DNA from: Gigantopelta aegis | Lineage: Eukaryota; Mollusca; Gastropoda; Neomphalida; Peltospiridae | Assembly (NCBI RefSeq): GCF_016097555.1 | Contig: NC_054708.1 | Span: 27,187,572 to 27,251,571, forward strand | Direction: 5' to 3' | DNA length: 64,000 bases | In this document: positions 1-11,400 of the stretch, one piece after another | Numbering within the stretch: position 1 is the first letter of the stretch | Layout of the letters: every line of letters starts with the position of its first letter | Translations under genes and position numbers: made by a program | The notes under the pieces: model-generated | What the model was told of the DNA's origin: nothing | The model's input: only the letters and a program-made list of their open reading frames with translations | The model's database searches: none

Positions 1-2530
1 TTGATAAAAACGTGATCTAAGTGTGTTACAGGTTTGTAGATTAACCGAATTATAATTTATTTTCGCTGGATGGAACTAGGGTGTGCGGCTTTAAGTTTAT
101 ATTATTTTTACCGGATTTTTGTTTGACCCCCTCCCACACACACACACATTTCTTTGTTACGGGTGAACGGTGGTTGCTCAACAAACATATTTGTCATAAA
201 CGGTACCCCCATTATTCTTCAGCAAATGAATTTGTATTTCATTCGGACAAAAATCAGCCTCCCCCCCCCCCCCCCCTTACAAAAATGGGAGCCTGTATGC
301 TTAGTTATACAGTGACTTTCCTTGCAATATTACATGTTTTCACAGTATGCAATAAACTAATGTAACCGTGAACTAACTTCTTGTACTACATTTTATATCT
401 TTGTAATAAGTGATACTGTGATACATTGAATGTAACTTCTTGTAATAATTTTAATATACAACAAGAGTACCAGTGAGGTACATGATACGCCCATCAGGTG
501 TTTGATGAAAAACCATAGATATTAATGAATGTTACCGTACGGGTATGATTCAGTTCTAATTATGTGAAATTTTTGCAATGGGATAGATGAACAGTTTGTT
601 TTGGATCAACTACTGATGATACTGTATCCAGTGAAGAAGAATGAATGAATGAATGTTTAACGACACCCCAGCACGAAAAATACATCGGCTATTGGGTGTC
701 AAACTATGGTAATGGAAACAAATAAGGTGATGATCAACATCAACAGAAAAATTCAAGATATAAATAAAAACAGTGTAAAGAACTGTGCAAAAATACAAAT
801 ACAAATATCACAGATAGATACTGACTTTTACTCTAAACTTCAATTTGTGCTGTATTGGCCATTCTCAAAGAGAATGTTACACCCCTGCACCACGGTGAGG
901 TTACAGCACGCGCAGGGGCCATTGGAGAAGGTGCTGTCCGATTGTTGTTCTTTATTTAAAGGGAAATTCTGTTTAGCAAGGGTACTCCGGTGACACATCT
1001 ATATTGTCAGAGAAACGGTTTATGTATGTAATATTAACAATACAGAACCGCCAAGAAATTAGCATATGTATTATCAGTGCTGAATTGCACACTGGAAGAG
1101 TAAATTATATTTTATGAACAGGACAAGTGAGTAACAAATTCTGATTTCATTAGTATTAGTATTAGCAATGAAGTTGAAGAAATATAATTGAAAATTTTAA
1201 ATACTAAAGCTAAACAAGATTTTCCAATGATGTTCAGAATATAGACAAATTATTTTATTTATTTGTATCACCATAAGCGTACGAGCCGGGGGCAGGGGGG
1301 GGGGTAGGGCAACTTCCATCTAGTGCTGGAGCAAAACCTCAAATTCAGGCAAACATTATACAGATATTCGAGCAAAATGTGCTAACCTTTTTTCCATGTA
1401 TTTCCATCATTCTACCCTCAAAATTAGTTGTAATCCATGTAAAAGTGCGTAGTGATTCGTTTTCAACCCTATATAGCTGTTTGGTAGTAATGATAATATG
1501 AATAAATGTTGTTATCCAGATTCGAGCTTCTTCATTTAATTCGGGCAAAAGCCAGCCTGCCCCACTCTACAACGAGAGTACCGGTGAGGTACGTGATACG
1601 CCCATCAGGAGTTTGATGGAAAACCATATCTATATTCATGAATATGTTATGGGTAGGATTCAATTTAATTATGTGATTTTTTTGTAATGGGGTGGATGAA
1701 CAGTTTGTTTTGGACCAACCGCCATCCTAAGTTGTTCCTACATGTGTTTTGATAGATCTGTATGCAAGATATGGTCCAGACAAGGTTTTACTGTTATGTG
1801 CAGTAGACCATGAAAAGTAGGTCACAGTGACCTTGTAATAGTATGTGACACACCGCCATCCCACGTCCCTCCTACATGTGAGGTTTCAGGCCCGTACGCA
1901 GGGGAGTGGGGGTGCGAGGGGTGCATATGCACCCCCCCCCCCATAGTCTGCCGAGGTCCGTCCGTGGATGTGTAAAAATAAAATTGACATTTTGAGGCAA
2001 AGAAACATTTCAAATTTACTTCCCAGAATGCAGGAAAATGCATCTCCTGCATTCTAGATTTTAACAAATTTGGGGGGGGGGGGGGGGGGCATGTCCCAGG
2101 ACCTCTCTAGCAAATCCGACCCTTTGGGCTGTCGATTATGCCCCCCCCCCCCAATACATTTCTGCGTACGGGTCTGGGTTTGATGGTCCTGTATGCAAGA
2201 TATGGTCTGGACAAGGATTTACAGTTATGTGCAGTAGACCGTGCTAAATTAGGTCACAGTGATCTAGTAATAGTACACGACACACAGCCATCCCATGTTG
2301 TTCCTACATGTGAGGTTTGATGGTCCTGTATGCATCTGTATGCAAGATATGATCCGGACAAGAAAAAGTTAACAGACAGACGTACACATGGATGGATGGA
2401 TGTATAGACGGATGGGACGGACAATGCAATACCATAATACAACCCATCATAGACGGGCGTATAAAAATTGGAGCCCGTGATACACTGAATGTAGCTGTTT
2501 GCAACACAATTCCTGTTTAACATAATTCAT
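1..2530. other. Repeat-rich region without genes
   Basis: Contains a minus-oriented 290-bp retroposon (636-919) and two copies of a dispersed repeat (461-610 and 1565-1740, sharing GATACGCCCATCAGG). There is also a poly-G-ended repeat (1275-1565) and a run of related segments (1700-2370) sharing GCAAGATATGGTC and GTGCAGTAGACC. No exon-like ORF seen. Confidence 0.6.
636..919 (-). mobile_element. Family E retroposon, about 290 bp, TTCA-tailed
   Basis: Matches in inverse orientation the copy at 44740-45026 over its whole length, including the (ATTC)n tail and the 3' end GGGGTGTCGTTAAACATTCA. Fragments of only the 3' end occur at 14385-14465, 38900-38965 and 52545-52615, as expected for 5'-truncated retroposons. 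Confidence 0.8.
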
Positions 2531-2532
2531 TA

Positions 2533-2713
2533 ACAGTGAAACCTCTCAAAACTGGACCCCCTGTAAACCCCCCCCCCCAAACCGGATATTTTTAATAGCG
2601 GCCCTTTTTTAAAATTCGATATAGAACTTAACCTCTCTAAACCGAATACCTCTTAATACTGGACATTTTTACTTGGTCCCGAAGGTGTCCGGTTTAGAGG
2701 GGTTTTACTGTAT
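2533..2713. mobile_element. Short MITE with pogo/Tigger-like ends
   Basis: Ends read ACAGTGAAACCTCTC and, inverted, TACAGTAAAACCCCTC, about 180 bp apart, with internal sub-repeats (CCGGTTTAGAG). A relative lies at 62161-62297. Termini of this kind are typical of pogo/Tigger-derived MITEs. Confidence 0.7.
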
Positions 2714-2750
2714 TCACTTATCCATATACAGTATACTGAAGGAATATATA

Positions 2751-4296
2751 TACTGAACAAAATAAGAAACTTCCGCTAACTTTGCTTGAACATAACTTGA
2801 TGAAAACAAACCGGGGGAATAATTGTTATATATGCGTTTAAAGTGTGTTCCATGATGCATCGTTTGGTGCAAAAATCATGGCCATAGGTTAACAGAAACT
2901 GGGAGAAATTTTGACCAAGTGTGGTAGGGGTTAAAAAACACACCCACCCACTTAATAACGGGTATGACCACCTCTTGAATTGACCACTGCAGTGCATCGC
3001 AGGCGCATAGAATTGACTAAAGTGTTGATTTCTGCCTGTGGAATATTGTTCCATTCCTGAATGAGCGCTTGACGAAGTTCGTTGACGTTAGCGGGTGGGT
3101 TGGGAGGACGCCTCAATCGTCTGTCCAGACTATCCCAGACATGCTCGATGGGGTTGAGATCAGGACTTTTAGCGGGCCAGTCATCAATGAAATCAATGTT
3201 ATTTGTCCTAAGAAAATTTACAGTGTCTCTAGCTGTCTGAGAGGTGGCATTATCATGCTGAAAAATCGAGATGTTGGCGTTGTTATGGAACAGAGGAATG
3301 ACGTGATGCGAGAATGTCATCGCGGTAACGTTGAGCATTTAAATTGCCATCAATGACGACTAGTGGTGAACGATAACCATGGGCAATGGCTGCCCAGACC
3401 ATGACAGAACCCCCACCCCCGAAACGATCTCTTTCAAGAACACAACAGTCAGCATAGCGTTCATTTCTCCTACGGTAGACGCGCACCCTGCCATCACCAC
3501 GTTGTAAAGAAAATCTGGATTCATCCGAAAAAAAGAACGGTATTCCAACGTCGCCGTATCCAACGAGTGTGTACACGTGCCCAATTAAGACGATTTAGAC
3601 GATGACGTTGCGTTAAAACGCATCCGACGTAAGGACGTCGTGCATGTAAACCGTTCTCCCGCAGACGATTACGAACAGTTTGCCCACTGATTCGGTTATT
3701 ATGAAGCCCAGGTGTGTTAGCAGCAGTAGCAGTGGCAGTTTGGAATCGATTGCGCAAATGCGTGTTGATGATATAGTGGTCTTGACCACGCGTTGTAACA
3801 CGCGGACGTCCACAACGTGGCAAGTCGTTGGTGCTTCCTGTCGTTCGAAATCTTACGCGAAGATTTCGTATCGCTCGACTAGAACTCCCAACATGCCTTG
3901 CAACGTCTTCTGTCGACAAGCCAGCATCAAGCATGCCAATCGCCCGTTCGCGTAAATTATTGGGTATTCTTGGCATACTAAAAATGCTACAATGTAAAAA
4001 ACGTTACTTTTTTTTACAAATTTTGAAGCGTTTTCGTTCACTTGACAACAATGTCAGTAAGACATGTAAAACAAATTGACTGAATACTACACGGGACATG
4101 TCGAACCATGCATGCACGTGCAAATTGAATTTCACTTTGTCGACGATTAACAGTGCAAAAATAATCGATAAAATTCATGAATCCTGATAATACAGCTCAA
4201 CGGCTAATACTACCTATATAATTTCATTACACAATGAATTCTTTAACACAACAAATACTATATGTACAAATCGGAAGTTTCTTTTTTTGTTCAGTA
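2751..4296 (-). mobile_element. Complete Tc1/mariner-type element, about 1.55 kb
   Basis: Terminal inverted repeats (left 2751-2775, right 4272-4296) begin TACTGAACAAAA and end AAACTTCCG; they differ at about one position and are flanked by TA. Transposase remnant inside on the minus strand. Near-identical ends suggest recent insertion. Confidence 0.9.
2952..3976 (-). pseudogene. Tc1/mariner transposase with two frameshifts
   Basis: The N terminus MPRIPNNLRERAIGMLDAGL has paired helix-turn-helix motifs (STEDVARHVGSSSRAIRNLR). The DDE catalytic core follows: SDESRF, then FQHDNATSQ, then SPDLNPIEHVWD. The frame breaks twice: at a run of seven T (minus strand, about 3526-3532) just before SDESRF, and near 3310 just before the VIPLFHNN segment. 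I count 35 residues between the second Asp and the catalytic Glu, one more than classic Tc1 (34). The copy cannot make a full protein unless the breaks are assembly errors. Confidence 0.88.
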
Positions 4297-4790
4297 TATG
4301 TATACAAGTGTTCTATCTAGCATTCATTGGGCACAAATCAATAATTCATTTCTATTTATTTTCTTGTTTGTATTCAGCGAAGGTTCAAAACATGTTGTCT
4401 TAAGACACACATCTTATTTATATGTACACATCTGTACATGATACAAATTATTTACAATCATGCTGAATAATCTTCTTGTAAGTAAACAAGAATACCAATA
4501 ATTTATAAACAAATAAAGAATATTTCTTTCAAAGAATGCCATGTAAATATAGGTGGCAGACCTCTTAGAACTGAAAATATGCGTGACCTATTTATCGGTT
4601 ACCCAGAAAGAAATCCATGTAACCCATTTCCTTTTTGTGTAACCCTTTAATATCCATGTAAATGGTGCTCAAAATTTTGTATAAACAAAAAATAGGTTAT
4701 GCAAAATTAGAATTGCACGAGCAACACGCGAATGAAACAATCGTTCTCACAATTTTTAAGAGAACTGAGGTGGAAATAACAACAGAAATG

Positions 4791-5286
4791 CTCTTTGCTC
4801 GAGTTACAAGACACTTAATATACTGTACATCTCTTTGCTTGAGTTACATGACACTTAATATATGGTACGTCTCTTTGCTTGAGTTACAACACACTTAATA
4901 TATGGTACATCTCTTTGCTTGAGTTACAAGACACTTAATATACGGTACGTCTCTTTGCTTGAGTTACAAGACACTTAATATACGGTACGTCTCTTTGCTT
5001 GAGTTACAAGACACTTAATATACGGTACATCTCTTTGTTTGAGTTGCATCTCTTTGCTTTTGTTACAAGATACTTAATATACTGTACATCTCTTTGTTTG
5101 AGTTACAAGACACTTAATATACGGTACATCTCTTTGCTTGAGATACAAGACACTTAATATACGGTACATCTCTTTGTTTGAGTTACAAGACACTTAATAT
5201 ATGGTACATTTCTTTGCTCGAGTTACAAGACACTTATTATACGGTACATCACTTTGCTCGAGTTACAAGACACTTAATATATGGTT
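4791..5286. repeat. 40-bp satellite array, about 12 copies
   Basis: The unit contains CTTTGCTTGAGTTACAAGAC and ACTTAATATACGGTAC. One irregular unit at about 5036-5060. Confidence 0.9.
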
Positions 5287-6090
5287 ACAAGAAATCAGGT
5301 GTTCTTAACACTGTAATGAAACAATCTCCTACTCAAAACATCCTTTCTTTTTTGTATACTAAATTCATTATATCAATATTTTTGTAGATATGAAATCTTC
5401 TCAAATCTCCCTTGAAGGGAAGATTTAGGGTTAAGTGCCTCCTCCCACTCTTAAATTTAAGAAGCACTGTAACAGGCGATATACTGAATATATATATCTC
5501 TGTACTGATAGAGAAATGCAGCCTTTCGGTTTGGAATTACAGACCTAATGAAAATTCTGAGTGTGAAATTTCAAAGAATAAGAGCAGTTGCACAAATCTA
5601 CAAAATAGATTTCCTTTTATGAAAACGCTCCGCACTTTCCTTTTTTGTGCAAGCATGGGTGGATCCAGGGTTTTGTATCGGTTGTGGGGGGGGTGGGGGG
5701 TGGGGAAAGGTGTCACAAAATTATTCTAGAAAGGGCAATTTGAGTTTGTCAATTGGAAAAATTAGAGAAATCTGTAGAGGGTTCGGGGGCATGCTCCCTG
5801 GAATACTTAAGAGATGTGTTTTCAGGGCAATTTAAAAGTTTTTTGTTGTGGATGTAATTTTTTTTTTAAATCATTAATTAGGCACTTCAAATGGGTGGGG
5901 GGTCTCAGGACCCTCCCTGGATCTGCCAATGATGATGGTGAATGATGACCTGTCATGGAGACGCTGGACACTTCTTGGAAATAGTGGTGTTGGTAGGTAG
6001 GCTCTTTATTATATATTCAATGAATTCCAACACTCTATGGAATATCCTGTAATATTGAATACTGATATTGGTTTTTTTTTTTGTTTAAAT

Positions 6091-6405
6091 GGGCAGGACG
6101 TAGCCCAGTGGTACAGCACTCGCCTGATGCGCAATCGATCTCGGATCGATTCCCGTTGGTGGGCCCCATGGTGCTATTTCTCGTTCCAGCCAGTGCTCCA
6201 CAACTGGTGTAACAAAGGCTGTGGTATGTACTATTCTGTCTGTGCGATGGTGCATATAAAAAATCCCTTGCTGCTAACTAAAAAGAATAGCCTATGAAGT
6301 GGCGACAGCAGATTTCCTCTTCTAATACCTGTTTGGTCCTTAACCATATAACAGTAAATAAAATGTGTTGAGTGCATCATTAAATAAAACATCTCCTCCT
6401 TGTTT
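6091..6405 (+). mobile_element. SINE, family A
   Basis: tRNA-like head (GACGTAGCCCAGTGGTACAG), body with AAATCCCTTGCTGCTAA, 3' end AAATGTGTTGAGTGCATCAT. Nearly full length. Confidence 0.85.
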
Positions 6406-6410
6406 AAAGA

Positions 6411-6662
6411 TATAAAGAAAGAAAGAAATGTTTTATTTAACGACACAGGCAGGATAGCATAAACCATGGCCTTTGTTGAACCAGTTATGGATCACTGGTC
6501 GGTGCAAGTGGTTTACACCTACCCATTGAGCCTTGCGTAGCACTCACTCAAGGTTTGGAGTCGGTATCTGGATTAAAAATCCCATGCCTCGAGTGGGATC
6601 CGAACCCGGTACCTACCAGCCTGTAGACCGATGGCCTAACCATGACACCACCGAGGCCGGTC
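6411..6662 (-). mobile_element. SINE, family C, internally deleted
   Basis: Same head as 32900-33303 (GGCCTCGGTGG.. on the minus strand) but lacking the middle body; the 3' tail joins directly to the central part. Confidence 0.75.
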
Positions 6663-7045
6663 AAAGATATAAAGAAGACAATGAAGACTATTCCACTGGA
6701 GTACACTTTATAACACATTAGAACACTCATGCCCATTCCTCATATTCTCAGGGAATATACACTTTTGTGACAAATTATTCAGTATGATAAAGAAAAATTG
6801 CTTACAAAGACTGTATATATTAGTAAGATAAAAAAGATGCTGGTTAAACCGAATAAACACATAGTTAAACAGCATTTAAAGTGCAATGTTATGAAAACAC
6901 AAATAACCTAAACATCTGCATATCCTTGGACTTGAGAAGCTAAACACAACATTTACATCCAATAACATATTATTACGATGTTTTGATCTTCTTAAACCAA
7001 AAACCAAAATGCAGTAAACAATCCTTACAGGTGTTGTGGGCATTT

Positions 7046-7325
7046 GGTTTTGCTATCGGTTTGGGATTGATCGCTGTCGGTGGGCCCATTGGGCTATTTC
7101 TCGTTCCAGCCAGTGCACCACGATTGGTATATCAAATGCCATGGTATGTGCTATCCTGTCTGTGGGATGGTGTATATAAAAGATCCCTTGCTACTAATGG
7201 AAAAATGCAGCAGGTTTCCTCTCTAAGACTATTTGTCAAAATTACCAAATGTTTGACATCCAATAGCCGATGATTAATAAATCAATGTGCTCTAGTGGTG
7301 TCGTTAAACAAAACAAACTTTTTTT
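7046..7325 (+). mobile_element. SINE, family B, 5'-truncated
   Basis: Body GGTGGGCCCATTGGGCTATT, 3' end CTCTAGTGGTGTCGTTAAAC followed by an A/T-rich tail. Confidence 0.85.
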
Positions 7326-7869
7326 TTGCAGGTGCAACAGACTCCTGATGGTATTATTATTTGGGCATTCAATAATAACATGTACAAGTAACTAATTATT
7401 GTGAAGGTACAAAGACAAAAGTGTAATTTTACTAAGAAAAACAATGTTAGCCTCAGTATTTCTTTTTATATAATAATAAACAATACATTTTTGGCAGTAA
7501 AGAAATATAAGGCAGGGCTCGAACTTAGGGGCTACACCGACAGCAGTTTTTTATTTTAATATTTTATTTTAGGTAGGTTTTTTTTTTATTTGTTGATAAA
7601 GTTACCGATTTAAAATTGCACTCTCAAAATTGCGGTCAGTGAACATTTCACCTCTGGCAAAAACATTTCAAAAAATTGCCGTAGGTAATAAATTCTTAAT
7701 TTCGAGTCCTGATAAGGCAATAATTATATACAAATTAAAACAAATATTTTATCAAGTTAATAACCCAAAGGTTATTATATGAAGAGATAAACATATTTAT
7801 TTCTTTGCTGCTATTATTTATATAAATGGAAGCAAAAAGTAATTTTCTGATTGAAAAATTGTATCTGTG

Positions 7870-8070
7870 ACATAAGCAAGGCTAGCTCTCGTGGGTCAGC
7901 AGAAAAGTTCGCCAAATTATGTGTTAAACTTTAAAAATTGCAGAAACCCAGTTATTTTGTAACAAATTATTAATTATTATATGAAATTATTTCAACAAAT
8001 TAAAATAAAATTTGCCAATTGTTTTTGAAATTCACAATTCATGAATTTGGAGAGTGCCAGAACTAGCCCT
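7870..8070. mobile_element. MITE, GCTAGCTCT family
   Basis: Ends GGCTAGCTCTCG and AACTAGCCCTG flank an AT-rich interior with the ATTTCAACAAATTAAAATAA motif; relatives at 18185-18352, 19328-19522 and 44705-45760. Confidence 0.6.
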
Positions 8071-8135
8071 GCATAAGAATAAAAACATTCAGAATTACAG
8101 ATAATTTTGTATTATGCCGTCCAACAAATGAAATA

Positions 8136-8141
8136 TTTATT
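8136..8141 (-). terminator. Putative PMPCA poly(A) signal AATAAA
   Basis: Minus-strand AATAAA about 183 nt after the PMPCA stop, a normal 3'-UTR spacing. It is the first such hexamer I saw past the stop; usage is unverified. Confidence 0.5.
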
Positions 8142-8323
8142 TTCCTCAACTGCACAAAAATTTAATAACTTGTCATATCATGACATAATAAGTACGAGCA
8201 TTTCTGTCTGATGGTCAAATAAAATAATCCTTCTCTAAGCAGAAAACACAAACGACCCACACACAATGCAGCTCTGTCCAGAATGATGCTTTGGTATTTT
8301 GAATGAACTGTCACGTCTCTAGA

Positions 8324-8493
8324 TCACCTAAACAGTGAAAACCTTTTTGACAGCTTCCCGTCGGTTGTCAAGAGAGCAGCCTCAATTTCACTGTAGCTCG
8401 GTAACTGCTGCAGCGTACCGTAACCGGCCACAGCTGGTTTACATCGTAACATTCGCGAAGCCACTCGTCTGACGTCATTCGCGGTAATCTTTT
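8324..8493 (-). CDS. PMPCA: PMPCA exon 12 (stop codon)
   Basis: Encodes [20 protein letters not shown] then [16 protein letters not shown] and the C-terminal RFSLFR followed by TGA, like the family ending in LFR. Acceptor TCTTACAG, phase 1 in. Confidence 0.94.
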
Positions 8494-11400
8494 CTGTAAG
8501 ACATAAAAATATACTGAAAAAATATTTTAAATTTTTAAGTAGTGACCAATAAGATTAAAAAATAATAATCTAGACTACTTTATGGTGATTTTTTATTCTG
8601 GCAAATAAATAGAGGATATTTCATGTTTTTTGTCAAATATGATTAATATCTCATTGAGTGAAGTTTGCAATCATATGTCACGAGTCGCGCATGTGCAACG
8701 AGTGTGATATCATTGCAAACTTCATGAGATGAGATATAAATCATATTTGACAAAAAACATGATATTTTCTATTAATTATATAACTTTTGGCAATTTACCT
8801 TTATTTTTAAAATGCCAGCAGCAAAATAGCTCCGGCTTTCTCCAGTGACGATAACACATTTAAGAGTGAAATAGTGAAATTTTCACTCTTAAAGTGTGTT
8901 ATTGTCACTGAGTGACTGTTAACACTTTTATTTCACTGATATTTTAAGATATTTCACTAAACGTTATATAATAAAAGAGTATATTAACTGCATGTGGGTT
9001 TTGTATGATGAAATTAACTGCATGTCATGATGTCTACCAAATAATTACCATCTGGTCTCATATGATTATTACAGGTACTTGCCAACCAAAAACACACATA
9101 TATAAATATTGTCATGATAAGCAGTTAAACAGAGAGTACTATATTCACTGTCATTTGGTATTCAATATAATAAGCCAGCATTCTAAATGAAAGCTCGTGT
9201 CAAGTTGTCCTGACAAGTGAAAATCTGCTCAGACAAGCAAAATGTATCCTGTTGTTTATCAAGAAAATTTTACAATGCAGTTCAAATGAACAACTACCCC
9301 CATTTTATGTGGAGAAACAAGTGAAAATATTGGCGTGAGACATATGGTTAAGGACCACACAGATATTGAGAGAGGAAACCCACTGTCGCCACTTCATGGG
9401 CTACTCTTTTCGATTAGCAGCAAGGGATCTTTTATATGCACCATCCCACAAACAGAATAGTACATACCACGGCCTTTGATATACCAGTCGTGGTGGGCTG
9501 GCTGGAACGAGAAATAGCACAATGGGTCCACCGACGGGGATCGATCCCACACCGACCGTGCATCAAGTGAGCGCTTTACCACTGGGCTACGTCCCGCCCA
9601 TATTGGCAGAGAAGCAGACTTCTAGATACACTTGTCTGATAGACTAAGTGAAGTACTCTTATAAAGAACTGGAAGGGACCATGACAGTTAGTTCGTTATA
9701 GCAGCAGTTCGTTGTACACATTGGCATAAGTTGCTTATTAATGTATAGGGAGATAAAACGAGACTTTATGATCAATTCGTTCTATGTAGTAGTTCATTCT
9801 AAGCAGGTTCGTTATAAGTATACTTTACTACTTTAAAAAATCCAGCTTATTTCTATCAATGAAGAGACTTGGAACCTATGATTCCCTTGAATATAGGTAT
9901 TTGGTGAATGGGTAACATGTGAACAAACAGTGAGAGTGTGTACCAATCTCATCGTAGAAATACTGCGGCTGTTTGCGGTGACCACTGGCCAGAACCTGAC
10001 GGCCAATGTCCTCAAATACGACGGGTCTGGCCTCCAGGTTCATCATCAACATAGACTGCAGCTGCCTCTTAGCTCGCTGTAGCTCATCCTGAGAAAAGAA
10101 GGAAGGAAGGAAATGTTTTATTTAACGATGCACTCAACACATTTTATTTACGGTTATATGGCGTCAGACATATGGTCAAGGACCACATAGATATTGAGAG
10201 AGGAAACCCGCTGTCGCCACTTTATGGGCTACTCTTTTATTAACAGCAAGGGATCTTTTATATGCACAATCCTACACAGGATAGTACACACCACAGCCTT
10301 TGTTACACCAGTTGTGGAGCACTGGCCAGAACGAGATATAACCCAACAGGTCTAGAGAATTACTCCTATTGAAAAAGCAGTATTTTGTCACATATCACAA
10401 CCTTTGATATATATATATATATATATGTATCAGTTGTGGGGCACTGGTTGGAATGGGATAAAATTTATATAAAACACAATACAAGTTTATATATTTAGGA
10501 CCTACTTTTATTACAAAACAGAAATATAATTGAACTGCTGTAGAATGAAATGTTTCTATTTTAAGTAGAGTTCAAATAGATGTTTGCTTTCAATCAAATG
10601 TACATGTCTGCACAGTTTTTAACATCTGTTACTGATAATGTTCAAGTGACATGCTTATAAAACTGTAGGCATATTATTTACGAAGCCTGTTTTTTTTAAA
10701 CACAGTGTTTAAGCATTAGAAATATATATAGTTACATGATTGTGTGTAAGACAAAAAAAACCAAATGGCTTTGTAAATTCAGTCATAAATGTCCTGACAA
10801 TGTTGCAAGAGGAACAAGCATGCCTACTTTTAATATAGATTATACCATTTCATACAAAACACCATAACAAATTTACTTACACTGTGAATTTTTCCAGCCA
10901 TACTAACAAATTCTCTAACTATTACTTCCACAAGGTCTTTCAGCTGAAAAAAAGAAGAAATCACACTGTATGTCACACACACACACACAAATTAAAAAGA
11001 AATGCTCCCAACAAAAACACCGGTTTGTTGTTGGAGACATAGGATGTAGAGATGGACTGTGATTGAGAACATGAAAGATAAAAATTTACATTTTGTACTC
11101 AACACTAGTCAGACAAGTATAGGAAATGCTAGATGTGTAGGCACCAGTGGCCAGAACTCTCCACTTTCCCCTCCCGCACCCCACACATCCAGATGCTGAG
11201 ACAGGGACTGGGTTGTAGAGATGGACAGAAAAAGAACGGCAAGAGTATGAAGAAATGAGATGGATTAGGAAGGAAGGAAACGGTTTATATAACGACGCAC
11301 TCAACACATTTTATTTACGGTTATATGGTGTTGGACATATGGTTAAGGACCACACAGATATTGAGAGAGGAAACCCACTGTCGCCACTTCATGGGCTACC

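Noticed and set aside
4791..5286. Regular 40-bp repeats considered as a CRISPR array
   Set aside because: No spacers between repeats, animal genomic context; a simple satellite.
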